A DNA stretch of 60,822 bases from an uncultured Agathobacter sp. GTDB lineage: Bacteria; Bacillota; Clostridia; Lachnospirales; Lachnospiraceae. Below the pieces are notes generated by a model that was not told the DNA's origin, did no database searches, and worked only from the letters and a program-made list of their open reading frames with translations. Both the position numbers and the translations under genes were made by a program. The stretch's first letter is position 1; each line of letters opens with the position of its first letter. Location of the stretch: NCBI GenBank assembly GCA_910587655.1, contig CAJUND010000016.1, forward strand, positions 1 to 60,822, written 5' to 3'. Of the stretch, positions 41,156-49,592 are shown one piece after another.

Positions 41156-42673
41156 ATGATTCAGGAAAATATTTTGGCTCTGACTGCCTACGGACTGGAA
41201 ACCGGATTAATCACGCCTGCGGACGAAACCTATACCGCAAACCGTCTGCTGGAATTATTTGAGGTGGACGAAATCGAGGACGCGGTAATTGATGCACAGA
41301 AAACAAAACCCGTTCCGCCGCTGGAGGACATTCTTTCCGAAATGATGGATTATGCTTATGAACAGGGCATTATGAAGGAAAACAGCATTGTCTACAGGGA
41401 TTTGTTTGATACCAAAATCATGGGATGCCTTGTGGCGCGGCCGGGTGAAATCCGGGAGAAATTCAAAAACCTTTATGAAAAGGAATCCCCGCAGGCGGCA
41501 ACCGATTATTTTTACAAGTTAAGCTGCGACAGCAACTACATCCGGCGCGACCGGATAAAAAAAGACCAGAAATGGACGGCGGATACCGAGTTTGGCACAC
41601 TGGATGTAACAATTAATCTTTCCAAGCCGGAGAAGGACCCGAAGGCGATTGCCGCTGCCAAAAATGCAAAGCAGAGTTCCTATCCGAAGTGCCAGCTCTG
41701 CAGCACCAACGAGGGATATGCCGGGCGTGTGAACCATCCGGCAAGGCAGAACCACCGCATTATTCCGGTAACGATTAATGGAAGTGACTGGTTTTTCCAG
41801 TATTCCCCGTATGTATATTATAATGAGCACTGCATCGTATTTAATACAGAGCACACCCCGATGAAAATTGAGCGTGCAGCCTTTGCGAAGCTGTTTGATT
41901 TCGTGGAGCAGTTTCCGCATTATTTTGTCGGTTCCAATGCCGACCTGCCGATTGTGGGGGGCTCTATTTTAACACACGACCATTTCCAGGGCGGGCATTA
42001 TACCTTTGCGATGGCAAAGGCCAAAATCGAAAAAGAAATACGTTTTGAAGGTTTTGCTGATGTGAAAGCCGGAATCGTAAAATGGCCGATGTCCGTGATC
42101 CGTATCAGCGGACCGGATAAAGAGAGGCTGATAGACCTTGCCGATAAAATTCTTCTGGCATGGCGCGGCTATACGGACGAGGCTGCGTTTGTCTTTGCGG
42201 AAACGGATGGGGAGCCGCACAATACCATTACCCCGATTGCAAGAAAGCGCGGGGATGATTTTGAACTGGACCTGGTGCTGCGAAACAATATCACGACAGA
42301 GGAGCATCCGCTTGGCGTTTACCATCCGCATGCAAACCTTCACCATATCAAAAAGGAAAACATCGGACTGATTGAAGTGATGGGACTTGCGGTGCTTCCT
42401 GCAAGGCTTAAGGATGAGATGGCAGAGCTTGCAGACGCTCTCGTAACCGGTAAGGATTTAAGAAGTACGGAAACTTTAAAAAGCCACGCAGAATGGGCCG
42501 AAGGGTTCCGTGCAAAATATGACAGTATCACAGAAGAAAATGTCATGGATATTATCAGAAATGAGATTGGAATTGTCTTTAAAGAAGTTCTGATGGATGC
42601 GGGCGTGTACAAATGTACAGAGGAAGGCAGGGCGGTGTTCCAGAGATTTATTGAAGAAGTAAACAAAAAATAA
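41156..42673 (+). CDS. galT: UDP-glucose-hexose-1-phosphate uridylyltransferase (class II GalT)
   Basis: GalT exchanges UMP between UDP-glucose and galactose-1-phosphate. The 505-aa length and sequence fit the Firmicute class II form rather than the 350-aa E. coli type. Seen are GRVNHPARQNHRIIPVTING near residue 196, HCIVFNTEHTPMKIE near 226 and GGSILTHDHFQGGHYTFAM near 270, whose His carries the uridylyl group. AAGGAGAGG before the ATG sets the start at 41156. galE is not in the window. Confidence 0.94.
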   Translation: MIQENILALTAYGLETGLITPADETYTANRLLELFEVDEIEDAVIDAQKTKPVPPLEDILSEMMDYAYEQGIMKENSIVYRDLFDTKIMGCLVARPGEIREKFKNLYEKESPQAATDYFYKLSCDSNYIRRDRIKKDQKWTADTEFGTLDVTINLSKPEKDPKAIAAAKNAKQSSYPKCQLCSTNEGYAGRVNHPARQNHRIIPVTINGSDWFFQYSPYVYYNEHCIVFNTEHTPMKIERAAFAKLFDFVEQFPHYFVGSNADLPIVGGSILTHDHFQGGHYTFAMAKAKIEKEIRFEGFADVKAGIVKWPMSVIRISGPDKERLIDLADKILLAWRGYTDEAAFVFAETDGEPHNTITPIARKRGDDFELDLVLRNNITTEEHPLGVYHPHANLHHIKKENIGLIEVMGLAVLPARLKDEMAELADALVTGKDLRSTETLKSHAEWAEGFRAKYDSITEENVMDIIRNEIGIVFKEVLMDAGVYKCTEEGRAVFQRFIEEVNKK

Positions 42674-42738
42674 AAGGATGACATGGCAGAGCCTGTCTGT
42701 ACTCTTTCCAGGGTGCAGGTAGGCTTATCGTAAAATGT

Positions 42739-42840
42739 GTCAAGTTTTCTATGAAAACTTGACATGCAGCGCGTGTCGTACATCTAAGATGTACGACTAT
42801 AGCCCTTGCCGTAAGGCAATTTTCATGGGCTGATGTTCAA
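42739..42840 (-). repeat. Structured intergenic repeat, copy F (ATGAAAA-bulge family)
   Basis: On the minus strand, the hairpin at 42831-42801 has outer stem AGCCC/GGGCT, a one-sided ATGAAAA bulge and inner stem TTGCC/GGCAA. Next comes a hairpin with 10-11-bp arms (GTCGTACATCT, 42775-42797), then another with arms GTCAAGTTTTC (42739-42763). It lies between galT and the RNase H gene and may terminate galT transcription. Confidence 0.75.
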
Positions 42841-42855
42841 ATAAGGAGTGATGTT

Positions 42856-43455
42856 ATGGCAAAAAAGAAATACTATGCAGTCCGAAAGGGGAAAAAAACA
42901 GGACTGTTTGAAACATGGGATGAATGTAAAATGCAGGTGGATGGATTTTCCGGTGCAGAATATAAAAGCTTTCCCACAAAAGAAGAAGCAGAAGGATATC
43001 TGGCAGGGGACGCGCATGAGGCGTCAGGAACAGAGGGAGAGGACTGTCTGAAAATATATGTGGACGGAAGCTATTTTGAAGGGGAATTTTCTTACGGAAT
43101 GGTAGTTTTGGATAACGGAACGGAACATACTTTTTTTCAGAAAGTGGAGGACAAAGAGCTTGCAAAAATGCGTAATGTGGCAGGAGAAATCAAGGGGGCG
43201 GAGGCAGCCATGCAGTATGCCATTGACCACGGGGCAAAGCGGCTGTTCATTTACCACGACTATGAAGGAATCGCCAAGTGGTGCAACGGCGCATGGAAAG
43301 CAAACCTGCAGGGCACGCAGGCATACCGTGATTTTTACCGTAAGGCAAAGGAACTGGTGGACATTTCCTTTGTAAAAGTGGCGGGGCATTCAGGTGACAA
43401 ATATAACGAAATGGCGGACGAACTTGCAAAAAAGGCGCTTGGAATCGGAAACTGA
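42856..43455 (+). CDS. rnhA: Ribonuclease H type 1 with N-terminal viroplasmin-like RNA/DNA-binding domain
   Basis: The 199-aa enzyme cleaves RNA in RNA/DNA hybrids. Residues 4-50 (YYAVRKGKKTGLFETWDECK, then GFSGAEYKSF) form the short caulimovirus VI/RNase H N-terminal domain. The RNase H fold follows with acidic residues in IYVDGSYF near 70, GEIKGAEAAMQYAI near 113 and FVKVAGHSGDKYNEMADELA near 175. AAGGAG precedes the ATG, and the repeat copy F ends 15 bases upstream. Confidence 0.93.
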   Translation: MAKKKYYAVRKGKKTGLFETWDECKMQVDGFSGAEYKSFPTKEEAEGYLAGDAHEASGTEGEDCLKIYVDGSYFEGEFSYGMVVLDNGTEHTFFQKVEDKELAKMRNVAGEIKGAEAAMQYAIDHGAKRLFIYHDYEGIAKWCNGAWKANLQGTQAYRDFYRKAKELVDISFVKVAGHSGDKYNEMADELAKKALGIGN

Positions 43456-43520
43456 ACTTTACAATTCTGGAAGAATGCGGTAAAGTAATACAAAAACATA
43501 TGACGAGGAGCAGTAAACGA

Positions 43521-44591
43521 TTGAAAGACTGGGAAAAGAATGTACGAACTGTTGTTCCCTACGTTCCGGGGGAGCAGCCGAAAGAAAAAAATATCATGAA
43601 ACTGAATACCAACGAGAACCCGTATCCGCCTGCGCCTGGCGTTGCAGAAGTGCTTGAGACATTTGACGCGGACAGACTCAGACTATATCCTGACCCTCTG
43701 GCTGCGGATTTAACAGACGCTCTTGCGGACTTTTACCATGTGGACAGGAACCAGGTATTTGCCGGGGTGGGCTCGGATGATGTGCTTGCCATGATTTTTC
43801 TGACATTTTTTAATTCCAGGAAACCGGTTCTCTTTCCGGATATCACATATTCGTTTTATGATGTGTGGGCAGAAATGTTACGGATTCCATATGAGCAGAT
43901 TCCGCTGGATCATGATTTTTTCATTATTCCGGAGGACTATAAAAAAGAAAACGGCGGAATTATTTTTCCAAATCCGAACGCCCCGACCGGCAGACTGATG
44001 GAGCTTTCACAGATAGAAGAAATTATTCAGGCAAATCCGGGTGTCATGGTGGTGGTTGATGAAGCATATATTGATTTTGGCGGGGTAAGCGCACTGCCGC
44101 TTGTTGACAGATATGACAATGTCATTGTTGTCCAGACCTTTTCCAAATCCAGGAGCATGGCAGGTTCCAGAATCGGCTATGCCATCAGTAATCCCTGTGT
44201 GATTAAGTATTTAAATGACGTAAAATATTCCTTTAATTCCTATACCATGGACAGTGTTACCATTGCGCTCGGCGTTGCGGCAGTGAAGGATAAGGAATAT
44301 TTTGAAAAAACAGTACAAAAAATTATACAGACACGGGAATGGACGAAAGAACAGCTTCGTGCGCTGGGATTTTTGTTCGCAGATTCCCAGTCCAACTTTA
44401 TTTTTGCAAGGCATCCCAAGGTGCCGGGACCGCAGCTGTTTCAGGCGCTGAAGGAAGAAAAGATTTTTGTGCGCCGTTTTGGAAAGCCTGAGCGGATTGC
44501 AGATTATCTGCGGATTACCATCGGAACAGATGAACAGATGCAAAAGCTTGTGAAATTTTTAAAAACATATCTTATGGAACAGGAGACGTAA
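43521..44591 (+). CDS. hisC: Histidinol-phosphate aminotransferase
   Basis: HisC transaminates imidazole-acetol phosphate in histidine synthesis with PLP. The protein is about 356 aa. It starts like the family (DWEKNVRTVVPYVPGEQP), then KLNTNENPYPP near residue 27 and the PLP lysine in TFSKSRSMAGSRIGYA near 218-233. A GAGGAG site at 43504-43509 favours the TTG at 43521 as start; the in-frame ATG at 43500 has no ribosome site. No other his gene lies nearby, so it may serve aromatic amino acids instead. The next gene starts one base after the stop. Confidence 0.9.
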   Translation: MKDWEKNVRTVVPYVPGEQPKEKNIMKLNTNENPYPPAPGVAEVLETFDADRLRLYPDPLAADLTDALADFYHVDRNQVFAGVGSDDVLAMIFLTFFNSRKPVLFPDITYSFYDVWAEMLRIPYEQIPLDHDFFIIPEDYKKENGGIIFPNPNAPTGRLMELSQIEEIIQANPGVMVVVDEAYIDFGGVSALPLVDRYDNVIVVQTFSKSRSMAGSRIGYAISNPCVIKYLNDVKYSFNSYTMDSVTIALGVAAVKDKEYFEKTVQKIIQTREWTKEQLRALGFLFADSQSNFIFARHPKVPGPQLFQALKEEKIFVRRFGKPERIADYLRITIGTDEQMQKLVKFLKTYLMEQET

Positions 44592-44592
44592 T

Positions 44593-45057
44593 ATGTTAAA
44601 GGATTATCTGCTTGTATTTTTCATTTCCATGGTGCCCCTGGTGGAGCTTCGGGGGGCGATTCCATGGTCGCAGCTTCGCGACCTGCCCATTGTACCGTCC
44701 TATGTGATATGTATTATCGGAAATATGCTTCCGGTTCCGGTTATTTATCTGTTTGCCCGCAAGGTGCTTGTGTGGGGAGCGGATAAGCCGGTGATTGGAG
44801 GCTTTTTTTCGTGGTGTCTGGAAAAAGGGGAAAAGGGCGGAAAAAAACTGCAGGAGAAAGCAGGAAGGGGTCTGTTTCTTGCCCTGCTTTTATTTGTCGG
44901 GATTCCGGTGCCCGGAACCGGCGCATGGACGGGGACGCTGGCAGCAAGCATTCTGGATATGGATTTTAAATCCGCTGTTGCGGCGTGCATGCTGGGCGTA
45001 CTGCTGGCAGGAGTAATTATGATGGTTGTCAGCCTGGCAGGCGTGAGCCTTTTTTAG
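44593..45057 (+). CDS. Putative small multidrug export protein (SMR-like family)
   Basis: The 154-aa integral membrane protein has four or five hydrophobic segments and the family opening FFISMVPLVELRGAIPWSQL, followed by FVGIPVPGTGAWTGTLAAS near residue 96. This is the pattern of the small multi-drug export family, whose substrate is unknown. It follows hisC directly and is probably co-transcribed. AGGAG lies 9 bases before the ATG. Confidence 0.8.
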   Translation: MLKDYLLVFFISMVPLVELRGAIPWSQLRDLPIVPSYVICIIGNMLPVPVIYLFARKVLVWGADKPVIGGFFSWCLEKGEKGGKKLQEKAGRGLFLALLLFVGIPVPGTGAWTGTLAASILDMDFKSAVAACMLGVLLAGVIMMVVSLAGVSLF

Positions 45058-45079
45058 TAAATTTCTGGAGAAATCATGA

Positions 45080-46387
45080 ATGGAAGAAAATAAACAGACA
45101 AAACCGATAAAAGAAAAGAAAAAACGCAGGAATATCCGCTGGGACAAACTGGATAATACAGCAAATCTTTTTCCGTCCATTGCGGGGGAAAGCCGGACAA
45201 ATGTTTACCGGATCAGTGTGATTTTAAAAGAGGAAATCAAAAGGGAATTATTACAGCAGGCGCTTGATCTGGTGCTTCCGAAATTTGACGGATTTAACGT
45301 ACGGATGCGGACCGGGGTTTTCTGGTATTATTTTGAGGAAAACGGAAAAAAGGCGCCGCGTGTGACGGAAGAGAGTATGTTTCCGTGCCGTTATATCCAG
45401 GCGAACCATAACCACAGTTACCTGTTTCGGGTTACGTATTATAAATGCCGGATTAACCTGGAGGTATTTCATGTACTGACAGACGGCATGGGAGGAATTA
45501 ATTTTCTGCGTGAGCTGACTTACCAGTATCTCCGCCTTCTGTATCCCAGACTTCAGACAGGGGACGGTCTGAGTGTGGATACATCTTTAAGCACGGAGGA
45601 CAGTTTTGTCAGAAATTACAGAAAGAGCATGCCGAGCGGTTTTAATAAAGAAAAGGCATACCTGATGAAGGGGGACAGGCTTCCGGCAGGGGAATTTGGC
45701 GTGATGCATGGATATATGCCGATTACTGCCTTAAAAGAGGTTGCCCACAAGTATCATGCCTCTTTAAATGAATATCTGGTGTCGGTATTTGTATGGAGCA
45801 TCTATACGGAGCTTTTGCACGGGATGCCGCCCGAACGCCCCATCCGTGTGGCAGTGCCGGTAAACCTGCGGCCATATTTCAATTCGGATACCACAAAGAA
45901 TTTTTTTGTTATGGTGTCGGCGGAATTTCACCCGGAAAAAGAAAACTGTTCCTTTGATGAGGTCGTAAAAAGCATTCAGGACAGCCTGAATTCACAGATC
46001 AATAAAGAGCATCTGGAAGAACTTTTTTCCTACAGTGTATCCAACCAGATGAACAAACTGATGCGTCCGGTTCCGCTGTTTCTCAAAAATATAGCCATGC
46101 GTATTATTTACGAAAAATCAGCTGTCGCAAATACAACCACGGTTACCAATATCGGAAATATCAAAATTGACGAAAGTTATAAACCGTATGTGGAAGGTTT
46201 TCATGCGTTTATTGCCATGTCAAAGGGACAGAACCTGAAAGGAACCATCTGTTCCTATGAAAATACACTGGTGTTTACCTTCAGTTCTGTTTTTTCAGAG
46301 GCGCATGTACAGCGTGCCTTTTTCAGAAAGATTGCGAATGACGGAGTAGAAATCAAAGTTGAAACGAACGGGGTTTATTATGAATAG
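45080..46387 (+). CDS. Condensation-domain-like acyltransferase
   Basis: The 435-aa protein resembles the condensation/wax-ester-synthase/alcohol-acetyltransferase fold. It has the HxxxD active-site motif HVLTDGMGG near residues 132-140 and a second conserved segment, IRVAVPVNLRPYFNSDTTKN, near 254-273. The N terminus is basic (residues 1-25). Such enzymes transfer acyl or acetyl groups to alcohols or amines. It starts an apparent three-gene operon with DUF6320 and an alpha/beta hydrolase (overlaps of 8 and 4 bases), so the three probably work on one product. The substrate is unknown. Confidence 0.7.
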   Translation: MEENKQTKPIKEKKKRRNIRWDKLDNTANLFPSIAGESRTNVYRISVILKEEIKRELLQQALDLVLPKFDGFNVRMRTGVFWYYFEENGKKAPRVTEESMFPCRYIQANHNHSYLFRVTYYKCRINLEVFHVLTDGMGGINFLRELTYQYLRLLYPRLQTGDGLSVDTSLSTEDSFVRNYRKSMPSGFNKEKAYLMKGDRLPAGEFGVMHGYMPITALKEVAHKYHASLNEYLVSVFVWSIYTELLHGMPPERPIRVAVPVNLRPYFNSDTTKNFFVMVSAEFHPEKENCSFDEVVKSIQDSLNSQINKEHLEELFSYSVSNQMNKLMRPVPLFLKNIAMRIIYEKSAVANTTTVTNIGNIKIDESYKPYVEGFHAFIAMSKGQNLKGTICSYENTLVFTFSSVFSEAHVQRAFFRKIANDGVEIKVETNGVYYE

Positions 46388-47045
46388 ATGTCAGAAATGT
46401 AATATCATGATTCTGGATGACACGGACCGCTGCCCCCTGTGCCAGCATGTGTCAGAATCCGACGGGAAAAAAGTGGAAAACAGGTATCCGAATGCAATAG
46501 AAGTGACAAGGAAATTCCGTTTTCTGGAGAACCTGGTGTTATTCCTTTCCATTCTTGTGGAATGCCTGCTGCTGGTCATTAATTATAATGTCCATACAAA
46601 GGTCCAGTGGGCATTTATTGTCGGGCTGGTGCTTGTTTATGTCAATGTGGTGCTGAGGATTACGCTGATCGGGAAAAACGGATACCTGTTCCAGGCGCTG
46701 AGCTTTGTGGTTCTGGCAATATTTTTAATGCTTGGAATCGATTACCTGACCGGATACAAAAAATGGTCGCTGGATTATGTGCTTCCGGGCGGAATACTTG
46801 TCCTTGACGTGGCGCTTTTTGTCCTGACACTTGCCAACAGAAGCGGCTGGCAGAGTTATCTTATGCCGCAGATTCTGCTGGTCATGCTGAGTCTGGTGCC
46901 GGTAGTGCTTTCGGAAACAGGGGTGATCCAGTTTCCGTATCTGGCATGGACGGCACTGGCAGCATCGGTTTTTCTGTTTCTTGGAACGCTGATTCTCGGT
47001 GACAGAAGGGCGAGGACGGAGCTGAAACGGAGATTTCATATATGA
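46380..47045 (+). CDS. Zinc-ribbon membrane protein, DUF6320-like
   Basis: The 221-aa protein starts MNRCQKCNIMILDDTDRCPL, giving two CxxC pairs for a zinc ribbon facing the cytoplasm. About six membrane helices follow between residues 45 and 210. This matches DUF6320-type proteins. Its ATG overlaps the acyltransferase stop and its end overlaps the hydrolase start. The role may be to anchor or transport the product of the flanking enzymes; that is inference. Confidence 0.7.
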   Translation: MNRCQKCNIMILDDTDRCPLCQHVSESDGKKVENRYPNAIEVTRKFRFLENLVLFLSILVECLLLVINYNVHTKVQWAFIVGLVLVYVNVVLRITLIGKNGYLFQALSFVVLAIFLMLGIDYLTGYKKWSLDYVLPGGILVLDVALFVLTLANRSGWQSYLMPQILLVMLSLVPVVLSETGVIQFPYLAWTALAASVFLFLGTLILGDRRARTELKRRFHI

Positions 47046-47971
47046 TGGAGAAAGAGACAAGTATCCAGGGGCGTGTCATTGCGGATTTAATTTCGCATCT
47101 GACGAATGACCTTGCAATCGGAAAGAAGATTAAGACAGGAGAGCTTAGAAAGCGGTTGAAAGAGCCTGCATGGATGGTGCCGGACTGTTTTAACATGACG
47201 GATATTGATATGCAGGATTTTTCCATGAAGCTGCTCTCCTTAAAAGAAAATCCAAATCCCGACTATATGATTTTACAGCTTCACGGCGGCGGCTATATCA
47301 GTCCGGTGCGCAATGCCTATTATGTGTTTGCCGGGCTTTATAACGAGGTGAGCCGCGGCTGCAGTGTGCTGACGCCGGATTACCGTGTGGCGCCGGAACA
47401 TCCGTATCCTGCGGCTCTTGTTGATGCGCTTGCTTCCTACCAGTGGATACTGGACCAGGGCTATTACGGGGAGCAGATTATTGTGGCAGGGGATTCGGCA
47501 GGCGGAGGTCTTGCGATGGCGCTTTGTATGTATCTGCGCGACCACGGCATGCCGCTGCCGCGCGGACTGGTTGCGATGTCCCCGTGGACAGACCAGACGG
47601 CGGGAGGGGAGTCCTACGAAACGAATTTTGAGAAGGACCCCTTGTTTGGAAATACGCGTGAAAGCATGATATATCTTAATGATTATGCGGGGGACCATGA
47701 TAAAATGGACAGCTATATTTCACCGCTGTTTGGGGATTTCAGGAATTTTCCGCCGATGCTGATTCAGGTCGGTTCCCTGGAAATGCTCTTAAGCGATTCC
47801 ACGATGACAGCGGCAAAGGCAAGGCAGCAGGGGGTAAAAGTGCGTCTTTCCGTATATGAGGGAATGTTTCATGTGTTCCAGATGGCATATTTAAATATTC
47901 CCGAATCCAAAAAAGCCTGGGCGGAGGTTGGGAAATTTATTGACGTGCTGCGCAGCGACAGAAGGCTGTAG
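47042..47971 (+). CDS. Alpha/beta hydrolase, HSL-type esterase/lipase
   Basis: The 309-aa enzyme shows the hormone-sensitive-lipase family motifs: oxyanion-hole LHGGGYISP near residues 80-88, DYRVAPEHPYPAA near 114-126 and the nucleophile Ser in VAGDSAGGGLAMA near 150-162. A C-terminal His lies in GMFHVFQM near 276. There is no signal peptide. It is coupled to the DUF6320-like gene by a 4-base overlap. It likely hydrolyses an ester made or exported by its neighbours. Confidence 0.88.
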   Translation: MMEKETSIQGRVIADLISHLTNDLAIGKKIKTGELRKRLKEPAWMVPDCFNMTDIDMQDFSMKLLSLKENPNPDYMILQLHGGGYISPVRNAYYVFAGLYNEVSRGCSVLTPDYRVAPEHPYPAALVDALASYQWILDQGYYGEQIIVAGDSAGGGLAMALCMYLRDHGMPLPRGLVAMSPWTDQTAGGESYETNFEKDPLFGNTRESMIYLNDYAGDHDKMDSYISPLFGDFRNFPPMLIQVGSLEMLLSDSTMTAAKARQQGVKVRLSVYEGMFHVFQMAYLNIPESKKAWAEVGKFIDVLRSDRRL

Positions 47972-48025
47972 CATAAAACGGTTCTATGATTTCAGATAAG
48001 AAAAATAAGAAAGGATGTACAGAAA

Positions 48026-49309
48026 ATGAATAACTACAAAATTAATACAAAATGCGTGCAGGCAGGATACACGCCAAAAAACGGGGAACCAAGACAGATT
48101 CCGATTGTACAGTCCACGACATTTAAGTACGATACCAGCGAGGACATGGGAAAGCTGTTTGACCTGGAGGCAAGCGGGTATTTTTACACGAGGCTCCAGA
48201 ACCCGACAAACGATTCCGTGGCGGCAAAGATTGCCCAGTTAGAGGGCGGTACCGCGGCAATGCTGACTTCCTCCGGACAGGCAGCAAACTTTTTTGCCCT
48301 GTTTAATATCTGTGAGGCGGGAAGCCATATTGTGTCGTCTTCCTCCATTTACGGCGGAACCTTTAACCTCATTTCCGTTACCATGAAAAAAATGGGAATT
48401 GATGTGACATTTGTATCGCCTGACTGTTCCGAAGAGGAATTAAACGCGGCATTTCAGGAAAACACCAGGGCAGTGTTTGGGGAAACCATCGCCAATCCTG
48501 CGCTTACCGTGCTTGATATCGAAAAATTTGCTAAGGCAGCGCACGGACACGGCGTACCGCTTATCGTGGACAATACGTTCCCGACGCCGGTGAACTGCAG
48601 GCCGATGGAATGGGGCGCGGATATTGTTACCCATTCCACTACAAAATACATGGACGGTCACGGTGCGGCAGTCGGCGGAGCCATAGTGGATTCCGGCAAT
48701 TTTGACTGGATGGCGCACGCAGATAAATTTCCGGGACTCTGTACGCCGGATGAATCCTATCACGGGATTACCTATGCGGAAAAATTCGGGAAGGAGGGTG
48801 CGTTTATTACCAAGGCAACCTCACAGCTTATGAGGGACTTAGGCTGCATCCAGTCGCCGCAGCACGCATTTATCTTAAATCTCGGACTGGAGTCCTTACA
48901 TGTGCGTATGCCGCGTCATGTGGAAAACGGTCAGGCAGTCGCTGAATTTTTGGCCGGTCATCCGAAAGTAGCTTCGGTAAATTATCCTGGACTGCCAGGT
49001 GACAGATATTATGAGATTGCGAAAAAATACCTGCCGAACGGCGGCTGCGGTGTGGTTTCCTTTGAGCTTAAAGGCGGACGAAAGGCTGCGGAAACCTTTA
49101 TGAAGCACCTGAAGCTTGCAGCCATTGAAACCCATGTGGCGGACGCCAGGACCTGCTGCCTGAACCCGGCGACCTCCACGCACCGCCAGATGAATGACGA
49201 ACAGCTTCTGGCAGCGGGAATCCCGGCAGGGCTTGTCAGGATTTCCTGCGGCCTGGAGGATCAGGAGGATCTGATTGCTGATTTGGGGCAGGCGCTTGAG
49301 GAAGTATAA
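48026..49309 (+). CDS. metY: O-acetylhomoserine aminocarboxypropyltransferase (sulfhydrylase)
   Basis: MetY makes homocysteine directly from O-acetylhomoserine and sulfide with PLP. The 427-aa product has the Cys/Met-metabolism PLP family pattern: TTFKYDTSEDMGKLFDLE near residues 32-49, GYFYTRLQNPTNDSVAAKIA near 52-71 and the PLP lysine in HSTTKYMDGHGAAVGG near 207-222. AAAGGA before the ATG sets the start. No SAM riboswitch or T-box was seen in the 54-base gap upstream. A cystathionine-forming relative cannot be fully excluded. Confidence 0.9.
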   Translation: MNNYKINTKCVQAGYTPKNGEPRQIPIVQSTTFKYDTSEDMGKLFDLEASGYFYTRLQNPTNDSVAAKIAQLEGGTAAMLTSSGQAANFFALFNICEAGSHIVSSSSIYGGTFNLISVTMKKMGIDVTFVSPDCSEEELNAAFQENTRAVFGETIANPALTVLDIEKFAKAAHGHGVPLIVDNTFPTPVNCRPMEWGADIVTHSTTKYMDGHGAAVGGAIVDSGNFDWMAHADKFPGLCTPDESYHGITYAEKFGKEGAFITKATSQLMRDLGCIQSPQHAFILNLGLESLHVRMPRHVENGQAVAEFLAGHPKVASVNYPGLPGDRYYEIAKKYLPNGGCGVVSFELKGGRKAAETFMKHLKLAAIETHVADARTCCLNPATSTHRQMNDEQLLAAGIPAGLVRISCGLEDQEDLIADLGQALEEV

Positions 49310-49312
49310 GGA

Positions 49313-49401
49313 GTACCCCCGGTGGGGGGAAAGGAGCACTGCGCATGAAAAATCCGCTGCGCGGATGTGCTGTACGTAGGTAGTACCCCTAAGGGGTACT
49401 A
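49313..49401 (+). repeat. Structured intergenic repeat, copy G (ATGAAAA-bulge family)
   Basis: A CCCCC/GGGGG hairpin near 49315-49328 is followed by AAAGGAGC and the family hairpin at about 49336-49370. That hairpin has an outer stem GCGC/GTGC, a one-sided ATGAAAA bulge at 49345-49351 and an inner stem ATCCGC/GCGGAT. A GTAGG linker leads to a hairpin with arms AGTACCCC/GGGGTACT (49382-49400). It follows metY by 4 bases. Confidence 0.7.
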
Positions 49402-49441
49402 CAAATACTCCCTCGTTTTTCAAAGGTAGTATAGACGAAAG

Positions 49442-49492
49442 AACCGTTTCCGTGTTACATTTTTCGTGTAACAGAAAGGAGGCGGTTTTTTT
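49442..49492 (+). promoter_or_regulatory. Hairpin that traps a ribosome site, or terminator, before the peptide/MotA-like/LuxR genes
   Basis: AACCGTTTCC at 49442-49451 pairs over all 10 bases (two G-T) with GGAGGCGGTT at 49478-49487. Inside it, TGTTACA at 49453-49459 pairs with TGTAACA at 49467-49473. A T tract follows, and the TTG start codon of the next ORF ends that tract. The outer stem covers the AGGAGG ribosome site. It can act as an intrinsic terminator for upstream transcripts, as a translational switch, or both. Confidence 0.7.
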
Positions 49493-49592
49493 GAAGGAAT
49501 CAGGAAAAAAAGTGATTGCTGCCGGACTGTTTAAAATTATCCTGAAGCTGGCAGGGTGGAGTGGATGTTTAAGAAAGAGAGGAAACAGATGA
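49491..49592 (+). CDS. Possible 33-aa amphipathic cationic peptide
   Basis: A TTG start lies 8 bases after AGGAGG and opens a 33-codon frame. Its middle, KKVIAAGLFKIILKL, is a hydrophobic/basic alternation typical of an amphipathic helix, and its end is basic (CLRKRGNR). It stops in an ATGA overlap with the MotA-like gene, which suggests translational coupling. It may be a signal, a leader peptide or a toxin-like peptide. Because the start is within a terminator-like T tract, it might also be a chance frame. Confidence 0.45.
   Translation: MKESGKKVIAAGLFKIILKLAGWSGCLRKRGNR

Noticed and set aside
47972..48025. SAM riboswitch or T-box before metY
   Set aside because: Only 54 bases separate the genes and no conserved aptamer segments are present.
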